Source of the DNA: Planctomycetota bacterium
Lineage (GTDB): Bacteria > Planctomycetota > Phycisphaerae > UBA1845
Direction of reading: 5' to 3'
DNA length: 49,499 bases
NCBI GenBank assembly: GCA_016208685.1
Contig: JACQXM010000048.1
Span: forward strand, 1-49,499
A program made the position numbers and the translations under genes. The notes under the pieces are model-generated. The model made no database searches and was not told the DNA's origin. It saw nothing but the letters and a program-made list of their open reading frames with translations. Positions 35,578 to 46,196 of the stretch are shown one piece after another (the stretch's first letter is position 1; the number at the start of each line of letters is the position of its first letter).

Positions 35578-37245
35578 TCAGACTCCTCCCGCGGCAGCGG
35601 CAGCGGCGGCCGCCACCGGACCTCCCGTCGCGGCCCGCCCGTCGTCCCCGGCGATCGCACGGCGCTTCAGGTGAATGCAGGGCCGCGCCGCCACCACGAC
35701 GGAGAGCCCGCGATGGTCCACCTCCCGCCGCACCAGCGCCACGTTCTGCTCGTGGTGCCTGGGCAGCGGATCAAGCTTGATCAGATGCTCCTCGTCGACG
35801 CCCAGCCCGCGCAACAACCGCAGGAGCCCCTCACCGGTGGTGAATACTTCCTGCCCGCCGGTCATCGCCACCGCCGCGTTGTCGAGGATGAACACCGTCA
35901 TGTCGGCGTTCTCGTGCACGGCGCTGAGCAGCGGCGTCATGCCGGAATGCGTGAACGTCGAGTCTCCGATGGTGCAAAGCACCGGCCGTACGCCCGCCTT
36001 GGCGGCCCCCAGGGCCATGGATATCGACGCCCCCATGTCCACGCAGGTATGCACGGCGTTGTAGGGCGGGAAGGCGCCAAGCGTGTAGCACCCGATATCG
36101 CTGAACAGAATGGCGCTGGTTTCACCGGCGACGGCCTCGACGATGGCCCGGAAGGTGTCGCAATGCGGACAGCCGTTGCAAAGCTGCGGCGGCCGGCCCG
36201 GCAGGTCCCGTAGCGGCTCCATCGCCGCCGGCGCCGTGCGCTGTAGGGCCGCCTGTACCTGATCCACCGTCATCTCGCCGTCGGGCCGCAGCGCGCCGGT
36301 CAGCTTGCCGCGAATGATCTTGCCGGGAACGCCGAGCAACCCGTTGAGTTTCCCCTCGATGAACGGATATCCGTCCTCCACCACCAGGATGTCGTCGCAG
36401 TGATCCACCAGTTTGCGCACCATTTCGGCGGGCGCCGGGTACGCCCCGACCTTCAGCAGCGAGTAGCTGGAATCGTGCCCCAGGACCTCGCGAACGTAGT
36501 TAACGGCGATGCCCGAGGCGATGATCCCCTTGCGTCCGTTCAAGGTCAGCGTGTTGAACGGCGAATGCTCCGCGTAGTGCGCCAGAACCGGCTGCAGCTC
36601 GAGCAGGCGGCGGAACCGCCGCCGCGCGTTGACCGGCAGCAGCGTCCAATCGTTGGGATCGCCGTGGGCGACGAGCGGCGCGGCGAGCACCTCCCGCGGA
36701 CGGCGCTCCACTGCGGCGCGGCTGTGCGCCAATCGCGTCACCAGGCGCACCACGACCGGCAACCCCACGCGCTCCGAGAGCACGAACGCCTCGCGCGTGG
36801 CATCGTACGCCTCCTGCTGGTTGGAGGGCTCGAACAGGGGCAGCCGCGCGAAGTCGCCGTAGTAGCGCGTGTCCTGCTCATTCTGCGAGGAGTGCATGCC
36901 CGGGTCGTCGGCCACGATCACCACCAGCCCGCCCAGAGCTCCCGTCAAGGCCGAACTCATGAACGGATCGGCGGCGACGTTGAGCCCCACATGCTTCATG
37001 GAGACCAGCGCCCGCCGTCCGGTGAAGGACATGCCCAGCGCTTCTTCGTACGCCACCTTCTCGTTCGTAGACCAGCGCGCGGCGATGCGCTGGTCGGGCG
37101 GCACGGTCCCGGCCCGCGAAAGCCGCTCCTCGATGGCCTCCAGAATCTCCGTGGCCGGCGTACCTGGGTAGGAAAACGCGCCACGGATGCCAGCGTCGAT
37201 CGCCGCCACCGCCACCGCCTCATCGCCCAATAAAAGCTCTCGCAT
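35578..37245 (-). CDS. iorA: Indolepyruvate:ferredoxin oxidoreductase alpha subunit IorA, lacking the ferredoxin domain
   Basis: 555 residues from the ATG at 37245 (GGGAAG upstream). The N-terminal pyrimidine domain (GAFSYPGTPATEI, TNEKVAYEEALG) and the C-terminal TPP domain (GDSTFTHSGMTPLL, ILDNAAVAMTGGQ, and LCNGCPHCDTF) are complete. Known IorA proteins of about 600-650 residues end in a domain binding two [4Fe-4S] clusters (two CxxCxxCxxxCP motifs). Here the protein stops soon after RPCIHLKRRA with an Ala/Gly tail, so that domain is missing. It would need an outside electron acceptor or work differently. It is the first gene of the pair with the IorB fusion. Upstream in-frame sequence to 37674 is low-complexity and was left out. 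Confidence 0.92.
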   Translation of the reverse strand: MRELLLGDEAVAVAAIDAGIRGAFSYPGTPATEILEAIEERLSRAGTVPPDQRIAARWSTNEKVAYEEALGMSFTGRRALVSMKHVGLNVAADPFMSSALTGALGGLVVIVADDPGMHSSQNEQDTRYYGDFARLPLFEPSNQQEAYDATREAFVLSERVGLPVVVRLVTRLAHSRAAVERRPREVLAAPLVAHGDPNDWTLLPVNARRRFRRLLELQPVLAHYAEHSPFNTLTLNGRKGIIASGIAVNYVREVLGHDSSYSLLKVGAYPAPAEMVRKLVDHCDDILVVEDGYPFIEGKLNGLLGVPGKIIRGKLTGALRPDGEMTVDQVQAALQRTAPAAMEPLRDLPGRPPQLCNGCPHCDTFRAIVEAVAGETSAILFSDIGCYTLGAFPPYNAVHTCVDMGASISMALGAAKAGVRPVLCTIGDSTFTHSGMTPLLSAVHENADMTVFILDNAAVAMTGGQEVFTTGEGLLRLLRGLGVDEEHLIKLDPLPRHHEQNVALVRREVDHRGLSVVVAARPCIHLKRRAIAGDDGRAATGGPVAAAAAAAAGGV

Positions 37246-37640
37246 GGTCGCTTCCCGTTGGCAGCACCTTACCGCGAGGGTGGCCCCGCCCGCGCTCCCC
37301 GCGCAGAGTCCGCCCGTCGCGTTGTCGCCGCCCGACGGACCTGCAATCCACGTGCCACGGGCCACGGGGGCTCCGGAGGCAGCGGCAACCCGCGTTTTCG
37401 CACGGAAAACCGAGGGCACCAGCGACGCAGGCGCGGTGTTCGGACCGGGTGGCGGGTCAATGGTGGCCGGGGGGCAGCGGCGATTGAGCGAGCCGGGGGG
37501 GCGGGTCGATCGGCGACCCGGCGGCGGGCCCCACGCGGCCGCTTGCCCGTGCCGCGCCGGATCCTGCCGGGGAACATCTCCGTTCGGCGCGTGATCGCCA
37601 CGCCCGAACGCAGGCGGCAGTTCATGCCCCGGGGGAGGGC
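37246..37640. other. Intergenic region upstream of iorA
   Basis: About 395 bases between iscX and iorA, both on the minus strand. Open frames here are Arg/Pro-rich and lack ribosome sites. I see no clear promoter hexamers or terminator; only the GGGAAG ribosome site next to 37245 is recognisable. Confidence 0.4.
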
Positions 37641-37865
37641 TTATTCGTTGGCGTCCTGCCATTCCGCAAGCCACGCCATCTGAATGCGCTCGAGCTTGCC
37701 TTCGGTGGAGGCCTTGGGGTCACCGGCGAAGCCGGGTAGCTCGCATACCCACTTGTGCAGGTCCGTGAAGCGCACGTCCAGCGGGCGGACGGCCGGGTAC
37801 CGCTCGTGGAGCAGAAGGGCGATCTCCTCGTGGTCCTCCCACGCGAGTTTTGCGGGCGACATCAT
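37641..37865 (-). CDS. iscX: IscX (YfhJ) iron-sulfur assembly accessory protein
   Basis: 74 residues, the size of E. coli IscX. The diagnostic stretch is VRFTDLHKWVCELPGF followed by GDPKASTEGKLERIQMAWLAEW, matching the VRFTDMHQWICDLEDF core of the family. Known role: binds IscS and modulates sulfur transfer or iron delivery. GGAG lies about 9 bases before the ATG at 37865. It stands downstream of the retropepsin-like gene at the end of the isc operon, where IscX is normally found next to fdx. Confidence 0.88.
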   Translation of the reverse strand: MMSPAKLAWEDHEEIALLLHERYPAVRPLDVRFTDLHKWVCELPGFAGDPKASTEGKLERIQMAWLAEWQDANE

Positions 37866-38039
37866 GGGCACGGCTCCGTCGGTAAGGGCGCGCACAGCCC
37901 CGTTACGCTCAGCGCCAAGCGGCTGTGGGTCGCATACACCGCTGACCGGCCGGAAAGCCGATTCTACAGCGCGGCAGATCCGCAACCAAAGCGACGCAGC
38001 AACGCGTGACTTGGCGGAATGTGAACGGAAGAAGGCCTT

Positions 38040-38399
38040 TCACGCCAGGATCATGGGCAGCGGCTTGAGCTCCCGCCGCAAGGGGTCCAGCGACAGGCCC
38101 AGTGCTTCCAGGGTCAGCGCCCCAAGCAGCACGCTGTCACCCTCCTCGCCGAAAATGACATCCGCCCCGCCGACACGCTCGCCGTATCGAAACACCGCCA
38201 CGCCTTTTTTGCGAACGATCTTGGTTCCGTCGGCCAGACGAAAGGTCTCTTCCGCGAGCGGGCCGATCCCCAAGCGCGCGAGTACGTCCGCCGGCACGAC
38301 CGAGTACACGGCCCCCGAATCCACCAGGAACTCGATCTTCTCCGTTGCGTTCGGTGTGGACGGATTCGCGATGCCAACTTCCAGGACGGTGATCCCCAT
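38040..38399 (-). CDS. Retropepsin-like aspartyl protease (clan AA)
   Basis: 119 residues, the size of a single-domain retropepsin monomer that works as a dimer. The active-site motif is FLVDSGAVYSVVP (DSG, with Asp about residue 27), followed by VIFGEEGDSVLLGALTLEALGL, the second hydrophobic-hydrophobic-Gly element. GAGGAG lies 8 bases before the ATG. It sits between fdx and iscX on the same strand, which is not a usual isc gene. Bacterial clan AA proteins of this kind are of uncertain role; a link to Fe-S assembly is only positional. Confidence 0.82.
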   Translation of the reverse strand: MGITVLEVGIANPSTPNATEKIEFLVDSGAVYSVVPADVLARLGIGPLAEETFRLADGTKIVRKKGVAVFRYGERVGGADVIFGEEGDSVLLGALTLEALGLSLDPLRRELKPLPMILA

Positions 38400-38640
38400 G
38401 CGGTAGTCTCCTCAGCCGACCATTATACCCGCGTTTCGCCGCCCCGCACTGACTTTCCGGTCCCGCTCTCCCGCCACCACGGCTCGATTCGGCTGGCCGC
38501 GCCCCGCAAAGGTCGAGCAGTATGGGATGCAACATGCGCGAAGCCACGGCATACTCCGTTGCGCGGAAAACCAACTGGAACGCCGAAGGTGGATTTCGCC
38601 CTTCGATATTCGCGGCCTTTGGTTGCGGCCCGCGGCCACG

Positions 38641-39048
38641 TTAGTGCCCTTCCTGAACCAGGTTGCGGTTCCATTGCGGAATCTCGACGACGACGTGCGC
38701 TGTGCCATCGGGGACTGACTGGCACGCCAGGCGGCTGGTGGGCCTTAAGCCCGGAGCCTCTTCGAGCTGATCCTCCTCCTCTTCCGTCGCTTCATTGATG
38801 GAGTTGATCCCCTGGCGAATGAGGACGTGGCACGTGGAGCAGGCGCACACGCCACCGCAGGCGTGGTCGATCTCGATGCCGTTGCCCAGCGCGATATCCA
38901 GCAGGCTGCCGGGCAGGCCGTTGTGCTCATAGGGGAACTTCGCCGGGTCCACCTCGATGGTGACGTTCATGGGCAGGAACGTCACCTGGTACTTCTGCGT
39001 GGGCATCTTGACGTCAGGTTGCTGAATATAGGGATTGACTCCACCCAT
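38641..39048 (-). CDS. fdx: [2Fe-2S] ferredoxin of the ISC system
   Basis: 135 residues from the ATG at 39048, preceded by AGGAGGT. Adrenodoxin-type ferredoxin with cluster ligands in HACGGVCACSTCHV and a fourth Cys in SRLACQSV. Acidic EEEEDQLEEAPGL between them is the usual partner-binding helix. Known role: supplies electrons to IscS/IscU during cluster assembly. The gene starts 5 bases after the hscA stop. The N-terminal ~15 residues before MPTQKYQVTF are not conserved in type. Confidence 0.9.
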   Translation of the reverse strand: MGGVNPYIQQPDVKMPTQKYQVTFLPMNVTIEVDPAKFPYEHNGLPGSLLDIALGNGIEIDHACGGVCACSTCHVLIRQGINSINEATEEEEDQLEEAPGLRPTSRLACQSVPDGTAHVVVEIPQWNRNLVQEGH

Positions 39049-39052
39049 GGGC

Positions 39053-40967
<1,915 letters not shown>

Positions 40968-40975
<8 letters not shown>

Positions 40976-41618
40976 GGGTGGTTTTCGCCGCGTGCATGGG
41001 ATCCACGGACACTTCCGACAGCAGGTTGTCGTAGTAGCGGATGGAGTTCAGGAGCTTGCGGAATTCCCTCCGCTCCTCCAGGGACGCCTGGGGCAGGCTG
41101 TCGGCCCGCGCCGCCACCGTTTCCAGCGCCGCGCCGCGGGAGGCCGACAGCGTGGCGCGGAGGCGCTCCAGCTCGTCGTTTCGCCCCGCGCTGCGTGCCT
41201 CCTCAATCTGCTCCCGCAAAATCATCACTTCCGTCAGCAGGCTGCCCGGCACCTCACGAACCTCGACGGCGCTCGGTCCACCGGCCAGAGTCAGCAGGTA
41301 ATCGGCGCGGCGCAGCGGATCGCTCAGTACGGCAACCGCCTCGTTGACCGCCGCGCTTAAGCGCGTGGCCAGGGCCGCCACCTCCCCGGAAGCGCCGGTG
41401 AAGTGATCGGGATGCACGCTTCGCGCCAGCGCCCGAAAGGACGCCTTGACCCGCGCCTCGTCCAGACGGAAGGTTCGCTCCAGGCCGAGAAGCTGAAAGT
41501 GGTCGACCCCCGAAGGCATGGGGTAGATGGACTGGCAGCCGGAGCAGACCACGGGGGAGAGCAACTCCGCCGCGCAACGAGTACACTTGGCCGGAAGCAC
41601 GCCATTCTGTGCGGGCAT
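40968..41618 (-). CDS. hscB: HscB co-chaperone with N-terminal Cys4 zinc-type module
   Basis: 216 residues from the ATG at 41618. Residues ~10-30 have two CxxC pairs (CTRC, CSGC), a likely zinc site found in eukaryotic and some bacterial HscB proteins but absent in E. coli HscB. The J domain ([16 protein letters not shown]) has the HPD motif in SVHPDHF. The C-terminal half is the HscB helical domain that binds IscU. It overlaps hscA. The gap to iscA is 302 bases and contains the inverted-repeat element at 41782-41924. The ribosome site is weak; upstream in-frame sequence to 41717 is Arg-rich and was left out. Confidence 0.88.
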
Positions 41619-41781
41619 AGCCGTTTCGCGGTACCTTCCCCGGCGGGCGCGCTGGCAAGGACACGGAGTCCGGTGCTCCCGGCCTCGCCGCGGGCCGGGG
41701 CAGGCGCGGCGCTCCACGCCCGGCGTCCCCGGTCATGGACGGCATTGCGCCAGGCGGCGCCGTGCCACGGGGCGGCACCGA

Positions 41782-41924
41782 CTAGTGCTCCGACGCACCC
41801 GATTCTTCAGGTTGGGCGGCATGCCCAAGCACGGCACAGCCCTGCGCCGGCATGTCTTTCCTGGGCATGGCGGCGCTGCGCTTGACCATGTCACCCGAAG
41901 GATCAAGCTGCGTTGGAGCACTAG
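41782..41924. mobile_element. MITE-like element, copy A (between iscA and hscB)
   Basis: 143 bases. Ends CTAGTGCTCCGACGCA (41782-41797) and TGCGTTGGAGCACTAG (41909-41924) are inverted repeats with one mismatch in 16. Both ends carry CTAG, the preferred target of IS630/Tc1-mariner elements, which duplicate TA. No coding capacity, so it would be non-autonomous. Its core (41818-41887) matches copy B (47327-47396) at 64 of 70 positions. The right CTAG supplies the TAG stop codon of iscA. No transposase gene is in the window. Confidence 0.7.
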
Positions 41925-42271
41925 ACCGCAAAGCTTGACCCGCAGCCGCAGGTGCTGGTGGCATTGGGGTTCTGGAAGACGAACCCGCGCCCCATGACCT
42001 CGTCCTTAAAGTCGATCGTAGTGCCTTCCAGGTAGAGCTGGCTCTTCGGATCGCAGATGATCTCCACGCCATGCTGCGTCCAGCGTTCATCGTTTTCGCC
42101 CATGGTCTCCGTAAGGTCCAGCGAATAGCTGAACCCGGAGCAGCCGCCGCCCTTGACCCCCACGCGGAGGTAGAGTTTGGCCGGTTCGTCCCCGCGCTTT
42201 CGCGCCACCTCCGCCTGCTGCTCGATGATCTGAGTAACCTCACGGGCCGCAATTTCCGTCAGTTGCACCAT
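41921..42271 (-). CDS. iscA: IscA-type (HesB/ErpA family) iron-sulfur carrier
   Basis: 116 residues from the ATG at 42271 (GGAG upstream; a GTG at 42286 is possible). The A-type carrier pattern is complete: GGGCSGFSYSLDL supplies the first Cys and the C-terminal STCGCGSSF the CGC pair. The ending SSFAV is normal, so the protein is full length, although its TAG stop is made by the end of the element at 41782-41924. It lies 154 bases after iscU. Confidence 0.92.
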   Translation of the reverse strand: MVQLTEIAAREVTQIIEQQAEVARKRGDEPAKLYLRVGVKGGGCSGFSYSLDLTETMGENDERWTQHGVEIICDPKSQLYLEGTTIDFKDEVMGRGFVFQNPNATSTCGCGSSFAV

Positions 42272-42425
42272 CGACTCCGCTCCCACTTCGACCGTCGCCC
42301 AGTCTCACGCGCGACGGTTCGGCTGTCCACAACGATGTCCGCCCGCGCGCCAAAGGGCGCGGGGCCCGCAACGAGCCGGCGGGCGCCTGCGTCGCCGACC
42401 CGCTGCGGGCCTTTGTCGCACCGAT

Positions 42426-42842
42426 TCAGCGCGCCGCAGCCCCCGCGGGCCGGGGCGACGCCTGTTCCTTCTTCTGCTTCACATCCGCAATGGCCGCCCG
42501 CACCGCGTCCTCGGCGAGCACGCTGCAATGGATTTTCACGGGCGGAAGCGCCAGCTCCTGCACGATGTCCGTGTTCTTAATCTGGAGCGCCTCGTCGAGC
42601 GTGCGGCCCTTGACCCACTCGGTGGCCAGGGAGCTGCTGGCGATGGCGCTGCCGCAACCAAAGGTCTTGAACTTGGCGTCGACGATGCGGTCCTGCTCGT
42701 CGACCTGGATTTGCAGCTTCATCACGTCGCCGCATTCCGGGGCGCCCACGATGCCGGTCCCCACGTTGCGGGCGTTGCCGTCCAACGATCCCACGTTGCG
42801 CGGGTTCTGGTAGTGGTCGATGATCTTGTCGCTGTAAGCCAT
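42426..42842 (-). CDS. iscU: IscU scaffold protein
   Basis: 138 residues starting MAYSDKIIDHYQNPRNVGSL, the IscU signature. The three cluster Cys are in GAPECGDV, FGCGSAIASS and VKIHCSVLAE. The HscA-binding LPPVK motif is in ELALPPVKIHC. GAGGAG lies about 11 bases before the ATG. The C-terminal tail after KQKKEQ is Ala/Arg-rich and extra. The gap to iscS is 156 bases and to iscA 154 bases, larger than elsewhere in the operon. Confidence 0.95.
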   Translation of the reverse strand: MAYSDKIIDHYQNPRNVGSLDGNARNVGTGIVGAPECGDVMKLQIQVDEQDRIVDAKFKTFGCGSAIASSSLATEWVKGRTLDEALQIKNTDIVQELALPPVKIHCSVLAEDAVRAAIADVKQKKEQASPRPAGAAAR

Positions 42843-42998
42843 CTCGCATGACTCCTCAAACGTTCCCGCGACCTCAAACGCCGCGTCGTTACTTCCCGCT
42901 GCCCGCCGCGGTCGCCCGGTTCACGTCCGAGCCACCGCGACCCCGTCCCGCACCACTGCGCACCGCACGCAGGCTGCCGATGCCACAGTCCACGGGCA

Positions 42999-44210
42999 CT
43001 AATGTCGCTGCCACTGCACCTTGGACAGATCAATCCCCTGCTGCGCCATCTCATAAAGCGGGCTCATCTCCCGCAGGTGGTTGACGGCGCTCACCACCCG
43101 CTTGATCGTCTCATCGATGTCCTCCTGGGTCGTGAACCGCCCCAGCGAGAAGCGGATGGAGCTGTGGGCGAGGTCGTCGCCCAGCCCCAGACCCTTGAGC
43201 ACGTAGCTGGGTTCGAGCGAGGCGCTGGTGCAGGCGCTGCCGCTGCTGACCGCGATGTCGCCCATGCCCATCATCATGCTCTCGCCCTCCACGTAAAGGA
43301 AGCTGACGTTAAGCGTGTTAGGGAGGCGATGCTCCAGGTTGCCGTTGATCGAGACATCCGTCAGGTGCTCGCTGAGCCCGGCCCACAGGCGATCCCGCAG
43401 GCGAGCGATACGAACGCTCTCCGTCGGCATCTCCTTCCGACAGAGCTCCGCAGCGGCGCCACAGCCGACAATGCCGGGCACGTTGAGCGTGCCGCTGCGC
43501 ATGCCGCGCTCATGGCCGCCGCCGTGAATAATGGGCTGCAACCGCACGCGCGGCTTCTTGCGCCGCACGTACAGCGCCCCGACGCCCTTGGGGCCGTACA
43601 TCTTGTGCGCCGAGAGCGTCAGCAGGTCGATGCCCATCGCCTCCACGTCAATCGGGACCTTGCCGAAGGCCTGCGTGGCGTCGGTGTGGAAGATCACCCC
43701 GCGCTCCTTGCACAGCGCGCCGATCTCGGCGATGGGGTTGATGGTGCCCAGCTCGTTGTTGGCAAACATGAGACTCACGAGGATGGTGTCGTCGCGCATC
43801 GCCTGGCGCAGGTCCTCCATGCGCACGCGCCCCGAACGATCGGGTTCCAGCCAGGTAACCTCGAAGCCTTCCGACTCCAGGAATTTGCAGGGGTCGATCA
43901 CGGCCTTGTGCTCGATCCTGCACGTGATGATGTGCCTGCCTTTGTCGGCGTACATGCGGGCCACGCCCAGGATGGCGGTGTTGTTGCCTTCCGTCGAGCC
44001 GCTGGTCCAGATGATCTCCTTGCTGCTGGCGCCGATGACGCCGGCCACCTGCTCCCGGGCCTTCTCCACCGCCTCCTCAGCGACCCAGCCGTAACGGTGG
44101 TTGCGGCTGGCGGCGTTGCCGAAGTGCTCGCGGAAGTAGGGCAGCATGGCGTCGAGCACGCGCGGATCAACCGGCGTGGTCGCATTGTTGTCCAGGTAGA
44201 TACTCCTCAT
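42999..44210 (-). CDS. iscS: Cysteine desulfurase IscS
   Basis: 403 residues starting [22 protein letters not shown]-binding Lys is in [13 protein letters not shown], the PLP-stacking His in RIEHKAVID, and the catalytic loop Cys in [16 protein letters not shown], with the long group I (IscS/NifS) loop. It delivers sulfur from cysteine to IscU. The ATG overlaps the iscR stop by 4 bases. Length and C terminus (ISC-type [13 protein letters not shown]) are normal. Confidence 0.96.
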   Translation of the reverse strand: MRSIYLDNNATTPVDPRVLDAMLPYFREHFGNAASRNHRYGWVAEEAVEKAREQVAGVIGASSKEIIWTSGSTEGNNTAILGVARMYADKGRHIITCRIEHKAVIDPCKFLESEGFEVTWLEPDRSGRVRMEDLRQAMRDDTILVSLMFANNELGTINPIAEIGALCKERGVIFHTDATQAFGKVPIDVEAMGIDLLTLSAHKMYGPKGVGALYVRRKKPRVRLQPIIHGGGHERGMRSGTLNVPGIVGCGAAAELCRKEMPTESVRIARLRDRLWAGLSEHLTDVSINGNLEHRLPNTLNVSFLYVEGESMMMGMGDIAVSSGSACTSASLEPSYVLKGLGLGDDLAHSSIRFSLGRFTTQEDIDETIKRVVSAVNHLREMSPLYEMAQQGIDLSKVQWQRH

Positions 44211-44704
44211 CGAACGAAATCTCCCACGGTGGCCCGCCGCGGGGCGGTCGGTTCCACCTTGATCTGGCTGACGGCCGCCGGCGGGCTCGGGGCCACGCCG
44301 AGATCGGCCAGTGTTACGCTCTGCAAGAACTCCTTCAATCGCTCCTGGACGCGGAAGGCCGGTACCCGCACCGGACACGAAGGCTCCAGGGTGCATGCGC
44401 CGTTGCTCGCCTCGCTCTCGGAGAACATGCACCGCACGAAGTGAATGGGGCCCTCAATCGCGGTGATGAGCTCGTCAAGCGTGATCTCCTCGGCAGGCCG
44501 GGCGAGGCTGTACCCGCCGCGCGCCCCGCGCTCACTGACCACCAACCCGCCGTGCGACAGACTCTTCAGGATGTTGGTCAGTATGGGTAGCGGCACGGCG
44601 CTCTGCTCCGCGATCTCCCGCGCGCTGACGACATCGCCGTTGCGATGGGCCAATCGCGCGATGGCGATCAGGGCATAATCGGTTTTCTTCGTCAGCGCCA
44701 GCAA
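44207..44704 (-). CDS. iscR: Rrf2 family regulator, IscR-type
   Basis: 165 residues. The TTG start at 44704 has GGAAGGG about 10 bases upstream and opens [16 protein letters not shown], typical of Rrf2. Winged-helix recognition part: [20 protein letters not shown]; then [12 protein letters not shown] (wing). Three Cys (FVRC, GAC, PSC) near 92-110 lie in the region that binds [2Fe-2S] in IscR, though the first spacing is longer than in E. coli. It is the first gene of the isc operon and probably represses it from the two palindromes upstream. Confidence 0.9.
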   Translation of the reverse strand: MLALTKKTDYALIAIARLAHRNGDVVSAREIAEQSAVPLPILTNILKSLSHGGLVVSERGARGGYSLARPAEEITLDELITAIEGPIHFVRCMFSESEASNGACTLEPSCPVRVPAFRVQERLKEFLQSVTLADLGVAPSPPAAVSQIKVEPTAPRRATVGDFVR

Positions 44705-44751
44705 GCCACGCCGTCCCTTCCTCGACGCGCCGAGCGCGTCTCTCTAAGGAC

Positions 44752-44780
44752 TATATAGCACTAAATCGGTACTATATCAA
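44752..44780 (-). promoter_or_regulatory. Promoter of the isc operon
   Basis: On the minus strand: TTGATA (44780-44775), a 17-base spacer, TATATA (44757-44752). It is close to consensus in an AT-rich patch and lies about 48 bases before the iscR start. The spacer is occupied by operator 1. Confidence 0.7.
44755..44775. promoter_or_regulatory. Putative IscR operator 1
   Basis: ATAGCAC-N7-GTACTAT, a 21-bp imperfect palindrome covering the -35/-10 spacer of the iscR promoter. The ATAG...CTAT ends recall the outer bases of E. coli IscR type 1 sites. Binding here would block RNA polymerase. Confidence 0.65.
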
Positions 44781-44787
44781 CCCCTAA

Positions 44788-44808
44788 ATAGCACAAAAAG
44801 AGTACTAT
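44788..44808. promoter_or_regulatory. Putative IscR operator 2
   Basis: ATAGCAC-N7-GTACTAT again, with identical half sites and a different spacer, 33 bases (about three helical turns) from operator 1 and just upstream of the -35 box. It lies between iscR and ygfZ, so it could control both directions. Confidence 0.65.
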
Positions 44809-44849
44809 TTTTTCGATGGCGCATTCCGCCGGGTCGCCACCGTAAGTAC

Positions 44850-46058
44850 ATGCAGCACAACGTCTTAAGAACACGCTCCCGGCGTAGACATGTGACGCTG
44901 CCAAGCACCGGAGTGTTGCCCTGCCCCGAATATCGAGCTACCGTGCCCCGGTCGGTTCGCCAAGTTCCGGGATCGGGCGCCTTGGAAGGTGCGTTACAGG
45001 ACTGGTTCCGCGGGAGGCTCGCGTCGAACGCACGCGCGGAGGCAACTCCGCGCGATTGCCCCGCCCCCACGCCGAATGATACCGCGCTTCTGAGACTCGG
45101 ACCCGGGCTGGTCGACCGTAGCGATCGCGCTATTCTCGAGGTCCACGGTAAGGACCGCGCCGGCTGGCTCCACAACCTGACGACCAACCAGGTCAAGCCG
45201 TTGCGCCCCGGCGATGGGAACTACGCCTTCGCCATCAACGCCAAGGGACGGATTCTCTTCGACCTTGTGGTGTTGGTCCGCGGCGATTGCGTCTGGCTGA
45301 GCCTCGACCAACGCTTCCGCGAGACCGCGCTCGCGCACCTGAACAAGTACATCATCATGGAAGACGTCACGCTCCTCGACCGTAGCGGCGAGCTTACGTG
45401 CGTCGGGCTCTGCGGCCGCCGCGCCCCCGAGTTGCTCGCCGCCGGGGAGACCGGACCCACGACCAACGCCCCCCTGTTCGCGAACCTCGACCTGACATGT
45501 TGCGGCATTCCCCTGACACTCGTCCGCGATGACTTCTGCGGCCCGTGGGCCGTCGACCTCATCGTTCCCAGCAGCGTGGCGGTGGACGTGGCTTGCGGCC
45601 TGGCGGCACGGTCCGCGGTGCCGGTGAGCGCCGATGCCGTGGAGGTCTGCCGCGTGGAGGCGGGCATCCCCTGGCCGGGCCGGGAAATCACGGACGAGTA
45701 CCTTCCCGCGGAAACGGGACTGCTCGCCCGCGCCGTCAGTTTCAACAAAGGGTGCTATCTGGGTCAGGAGATCGTGGAACGCATGCGGGCGCGACAAGTG
45801 GTGGCGCGACATCTGGTGGGATTGCGCCTCGAAGGCGAGTCCCTCCCTCCGCCCGGTGCCTCCGTGCTCGACGCCGGCGGCAACACTATCGGAACGGCGA
45901 CCAGCCTATGCGCCTCGGCGGCCGCGGGGGGCGGAATCGCCCTGGCCTACGTGCGGTCTGGCCGTCATACGCCTGGCACCCCTGTGCGGATAGCGGGTGC
46001 GAACGGGAGCGTGCCGGCCTCGGTGGCGGCCTTGCCCTTCGTACCCTGCGAGACGTGA
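44850..46058 (+). CDS. ygfZ: YgfZ/GcvT-like folate-binding Fe-S maintenance protein
   Basis: 402 residues if the ATG at 44850 is used; the first ~70 residues are not conserved in type, so the real start may be later. The body is GcvT/YgfZ-like (ILEVHGKDRAGWLHNLTTNQ, INAKGRILFDL). It carries the YgfZ signature FNKGCYLGQEIVERMRAR (K-G-C-Y-x-G-Q-E), which contains the conserved Cys. YgfZ proteins use folate and help make or repair Fe-S enzymes such as MiaB. Being divergent from iscR fits joint Fe-S control. Confidence 0.88.
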   Translation: MQHNVLRTRSRRRHVTLPSTGVLPCPEYRATVPRSVRQVPGSGALEGALQDWFRGRLASNARAEATPRDCPAPTPNDTALLRLGPGLVDRSDRAILEVHGKDRAGWLHNLTTNQVKPLRPGDGNYAFAINAKGRILFDLVVLVRGDCVWLSLDQRFRETALAHLNKYIIMEDVTLLDRSGELTCVGLCGRRAPELLAAGETGPTTNAPLFANLDLTCCGIPLTLVRDDFCGPWAVDLIVPSSVAVDVACGLAARSAVPVSADAVEVCRVEAGIPWPGREITDEYLPAETGLLARAVSFNKGCYLGQEIVERMRARQVVARHLVGLRLEGESLPPPGASVLDAGGNTIGTATSLCASAAAGGGIALAYVRSGRHTPGTPVRIAGANGSVPASVAALPFVPCET

Positions 46059-46196
46059 CCGGGGTCGCGGCGCCGGAGGGAACAGGAACGACCCGGTTCC
46101 GGGCGGCGCGAAACGGTGCGGCCCCCGGGGGACCGGCCCCGAACGAAGACATCGAGGACAAGGGACGCCGGCCGGCGCACGAAGGCGCGGCGTGAC

